The position numbers were made by a program, and so were the translations under genes. Of a DNA stretch of 7,042 nucleotides, positions 5,640 to 7,042 are shown one piece after another; position 1 is the stretch's first letter; each line of letters opens with the position of its first letter. The notes under the pieces were generated by a model. It saw nothing but the letters and a program-made list of their open reading frames with translations. It was not told the DNA's origin and did no database searches. Origin of the DNA: an uncultured Saprospiraceae bacterium (GTDB taxonomy: Bacteria; Bacteroidota; Bacteroidia; Chitinophagales; Saprospiraceae); NCBI GenBank assembly GCA_938033975.1, contig CALHKJ010000160.1, positions 1 to 7,042 on the forward strand. Reading direction: 5' to 3'.

Positions 5640-6752
5640 TTAGATTATCGTAGAAAAGCTTTGTATAAATTTATCCTTCCTGATTTTGCTAATTCCTTCA
5701 TCTATCAAAATGCTCATCGCATCACCAACTAGGTTACAAGAGAGTTTGAAGTCTGGACCCATATCTAAAGTGCCGATATTATTTTGAATACAAAAATCAA
5801 ATGCCTTTGAAATATTGTCTGCCTCTTTTGTTAATCCAAAATCTCTGAGCATCATTTCAACTGACAGAATGGTAGCGAAAGGGTTTGCAATATCTTTACC
5901 AGCTGCTTGAGGATAACTTCCATGCACAGGTTCGTACAAGGCGTGCTCTTTTCCTCTAGATGCACTTGGCAATAAACCTAAGGAGCCAACCAATACACTT
6001 GCCTCATCTGAAATGATATCTCCAAATAAATTGCTGCAAAGAACTACATCAAACTGAGCTGGATTGATAATTATTTGCATGGCTGCATTGTCAACAAACA
6101 AATACTCTGTTTGCACATCAGGATATTTTTCACTCATTTTGTTGACGACCTCTCTCCAAAGCCTTGAAGATTCTAAAACATTTGCTTTATCTACAAGAGT
6201 AAGTTTGGAGTTTCTCTGCTGAGCCATTTCATAAGCTAACTTAGCGACTCTTTTGATTTCTTTTTTAGTATATAAGCAAAGGTCAGATGCGCTGTCTTTT
6301 TCTCTTTTCTTTTCACCAAAATAAATACCACCAGTCAACTCCCTAAAAATGACAAAGTCAACTCCTTTTAATCTATCTTCCTTTACTGGACTAAGATGTG
6401 ATAATTTAGGATTTACTCTTACGGGTCTAACATTAGAAAAAAGGCCTAAAGTTTTTCTCATTTTAAGTAGACCTTGTTCGGGTCTTACCTTTGCACTTGG
6501 ATCATTATCATACTTTGGATCTCCAATAGCTCCTAATAGAATAGCATCGGATTCGAGACATGCCTTTTCTGTTTCTTTTGGAAAAGGATCATCATAATTA
6601 TCAATAGCAATTGCGCCTATGTCTGCAAATTTGTAAGTCCAACTATGATTGTATTTATTTCTGATACAGTCCAATACCTTAATGGCCTGCGCTATTACTT
6701 CTGGACCTATACCATCTCCCGGCAGGATTGTTATTTTGTTCAATACTTTCAT
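5640..6752 (-). CDS. leuB: 3-isopropylmalate dehydrogenase
   Basis: LeuB oxidises and decarboxylates (2R,3S)-3-isopropylmalate to 2-oxoisocaproate with NAD+, the third step of leucine synthesis, in the cytoplasm. Numbered from the ATG at 6752 (370 aa), landmarks include LPGDGIGPEV (10-19), the LLGAIGDPKYD segment (72-82), substrate arginines R99, R109 and R137, the RELTGGIYFG motif with Y144, catalytic K189 in VDKANVLESSRLWREV, metal-binding aspartates D221, D245 and D249 (the latter two in LFGDIISDEAS), and EPVHGS (274-279) of the NAD site. All look intact and the length is normal. A GTG one codon upstream (6753-6755) is an alternative start; the ATG is preferred and has the purine-rich AAAGAG just upstream. 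It follows leuD by 8 bp and is the last gene of the operon, ended by the hairpin at 5597-5630. Homocitrate and tartrate dehydrogenases are relatives, but the leuD neighbour settles the call. Confidence 0.97.
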   Translation of the reverse strand: MKVLNKITILPGDGIGPEVIAQAIKVLDCIRNKYNHSWTYKFADIGAIAIDNYDDPFPKETEKACLESDAILLGAIGDPKYDNDPSAKVRPEQGLLKMRKTLGLFSNVRPVRVNPKLSHLSPVKEDRLKGVDFVIFRELTGGIYFGEKKREKDSASDLCLYTKKEIKRVAKLAYEMAQQRNSKLTLVDKANVLESSRLWREVVNKMSEKYPDVQTEYLFVDNAAMQIIINPAQFDVVLCSNLFGDIISDEASVLVGSLGLLPSASRGKEHALYEPVHGSYPQAAGKDIANPFATILSVEMMLRDFGLTKEADNISKAFDFCIQNNIGTLDMGPDFKLSCNLVGDAMSILIDEGISKIRKDKFIQSFSTII

Positions 6753-6760
6753 CACTCTTT

Positions 6761-7042
6761 CTAATATATTTCTTGTTGTTTCTCAAATGCAACTATCTCT
6801 TCACTTAAAGAAAGAAGATAATCGATATCATCATAACCATTTAGTAAACAATCTTTTTTGTATGGATCAATTTCAAAGGTGATTTCCTTATTTCCATAAA
6901 TTAATTTTTGCTGTTCTAAATTAACTTCAAAAATTGCATTTTGATCCTTTTCAATTTCTTGGAAAATGTCATCCAATTGTTCTGGACTAAGTACTATGGG
7001 TAGAATACCATTATTCAATGCATTCGATTTGAAAATATCAGC
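6761..7042 (-). CDS. leuD: 3-isopropylmalate dehydratase small subunit (C-terminal part, runs off right edge)
   Basis: LeuD is the small (swivel-domain) subunit of the LeuCD isomerase that converts 2-isopropylmalate to 3-isopropylmalate. The 93 visible residues are its C-terminal half. They begin in the diagnostic ADIFKSNALNNGILPI segment at the window edge and contain the later CLLNGYDDIDYLL motif and a final E-rich helix. The open frame continues without a stop to position 7042. A TTG at 7018 is therefore only an internal leucine codon, not a start, and the call as a separate 85-aa protein would be wrong. Against a usual length near 200 residues, about half the gene is missing off the edge. 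Eight bases separate its stop from the leuB ATG, so the two are surely co-transcribed; leuC and the operon promoter are expected further right. Confidence 0.95.
   Translation of the reverse strand, partial: ADIFKSNALNNGILPIVLSPEQLDDIFQEIEKDQNAIFEVNLEQQKLIYGNKEITFEIDPYKKDCLLNGYDDIDYLLSLSEEIVAFEKQQEIY

Noticed and set aside
6753..6755. GTG start for leuB one codon before the ATG
   Set aside because: It cannot be excluded, but the adjacent ATG is the stronger start and the protein differs by one residue only.
6761..7018. A separate 85-residue small protein starting at TTG 7018
   Set aside because: The frame stays open to the window edge and encodes the conserved LeuD segment ADIFKSNALNNG, so it is the tail of leuD.
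1..7042. tRNA, rRNA, CRISPR array, insertion sequence, phage or defence genes
   Set aside because: No cloverleaf-like segment, regularly spaced repeats, transposase or integrase motifs, or terminal inverted repeats were seen, and nearly all the DNA is explained by housekeeping or envelope genes.

Overview
The window looks like an ordinary chromosomal segment of a member of the Bacteroidota, most likely a free-living, Cytophagales-type bacterium. The grounds are: visibly AT-rich DNA; start codons preceded by A/T-rich stretches rather than clear Shine-Dalgarno sequences; a large DUF5916 outer-membrane-type protein, a family centred on Bacteroidota; a signal peptide ending in the SFA|Q style common in that phylum; and one exact match to the Bacteroidetes -7 promoter box (TAnnTTTG). 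The genus is not determinable by eye.

Layout from left to right. (1) Positions 1-326, minus: the N-terminal part of an FKBP-type peptidyl-prolyl isomerase lipoprotein that runs off the left edge. (2) Positions 327-563: a divergent intergenic region with a perfect 12-bp palindrome and a spaced 12-bp direct repeat. (3) Positions 564-1661, plus: a PaaE-like flavin/2Fe-2S electron-transfer reductase. Its stop codon overlaps by 4 bp, tail to tail, the stop of (4), positions 1658-2746, minus: a HisC-family PLP aminotransferase. (5) Positions 2754-5003, minus: the DUF5916/CBM9-like cell-envelope protein, 7 bp upstream of the aminotransferase gene and probably co-transcribed with it. (6) Positions 5004-5163: a second divergent intergenic region holding a 7-bp-stem inverted repeat. 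(7) Positions 5164-5574, plus: a small DoxX-family membrane protein. (8) Positions 5597-5630: a strong terminator hairpin shared with the convergent leucine genes. (9) Positions 5640-6752 and 6761-7042, minus: leuB and the 3' part of leuD, the end of a leucine-biosynthesis operon that enters from the right edge.

Only the leuD-leuB pair forms a clear metabolic unit. LeuD is the small subunit of isopropylmalate isomerase, and its product, 3-isopropylmalate, is the substrate of LeuB. The other genes are housekeeping or envelope functions with no obvious shared pathway. The reductase has no partner oxygenase here, and the aminotransferase is outside any histidine operon.

I found no tRNA, rRNA, CRISPR array, insertion sequence, phage gene or defence system, and no convincing undescribed multi-gene system. 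The points worth a second look are small: regulatory repeats in the two divergent intergenic regions, the tail-to-tail gene overlap, a lysine-rich insertion in the reductase, a duplicated ADPFG loop motif in the DoxX protein, and the envelope-protein/aminotransferase pairing.
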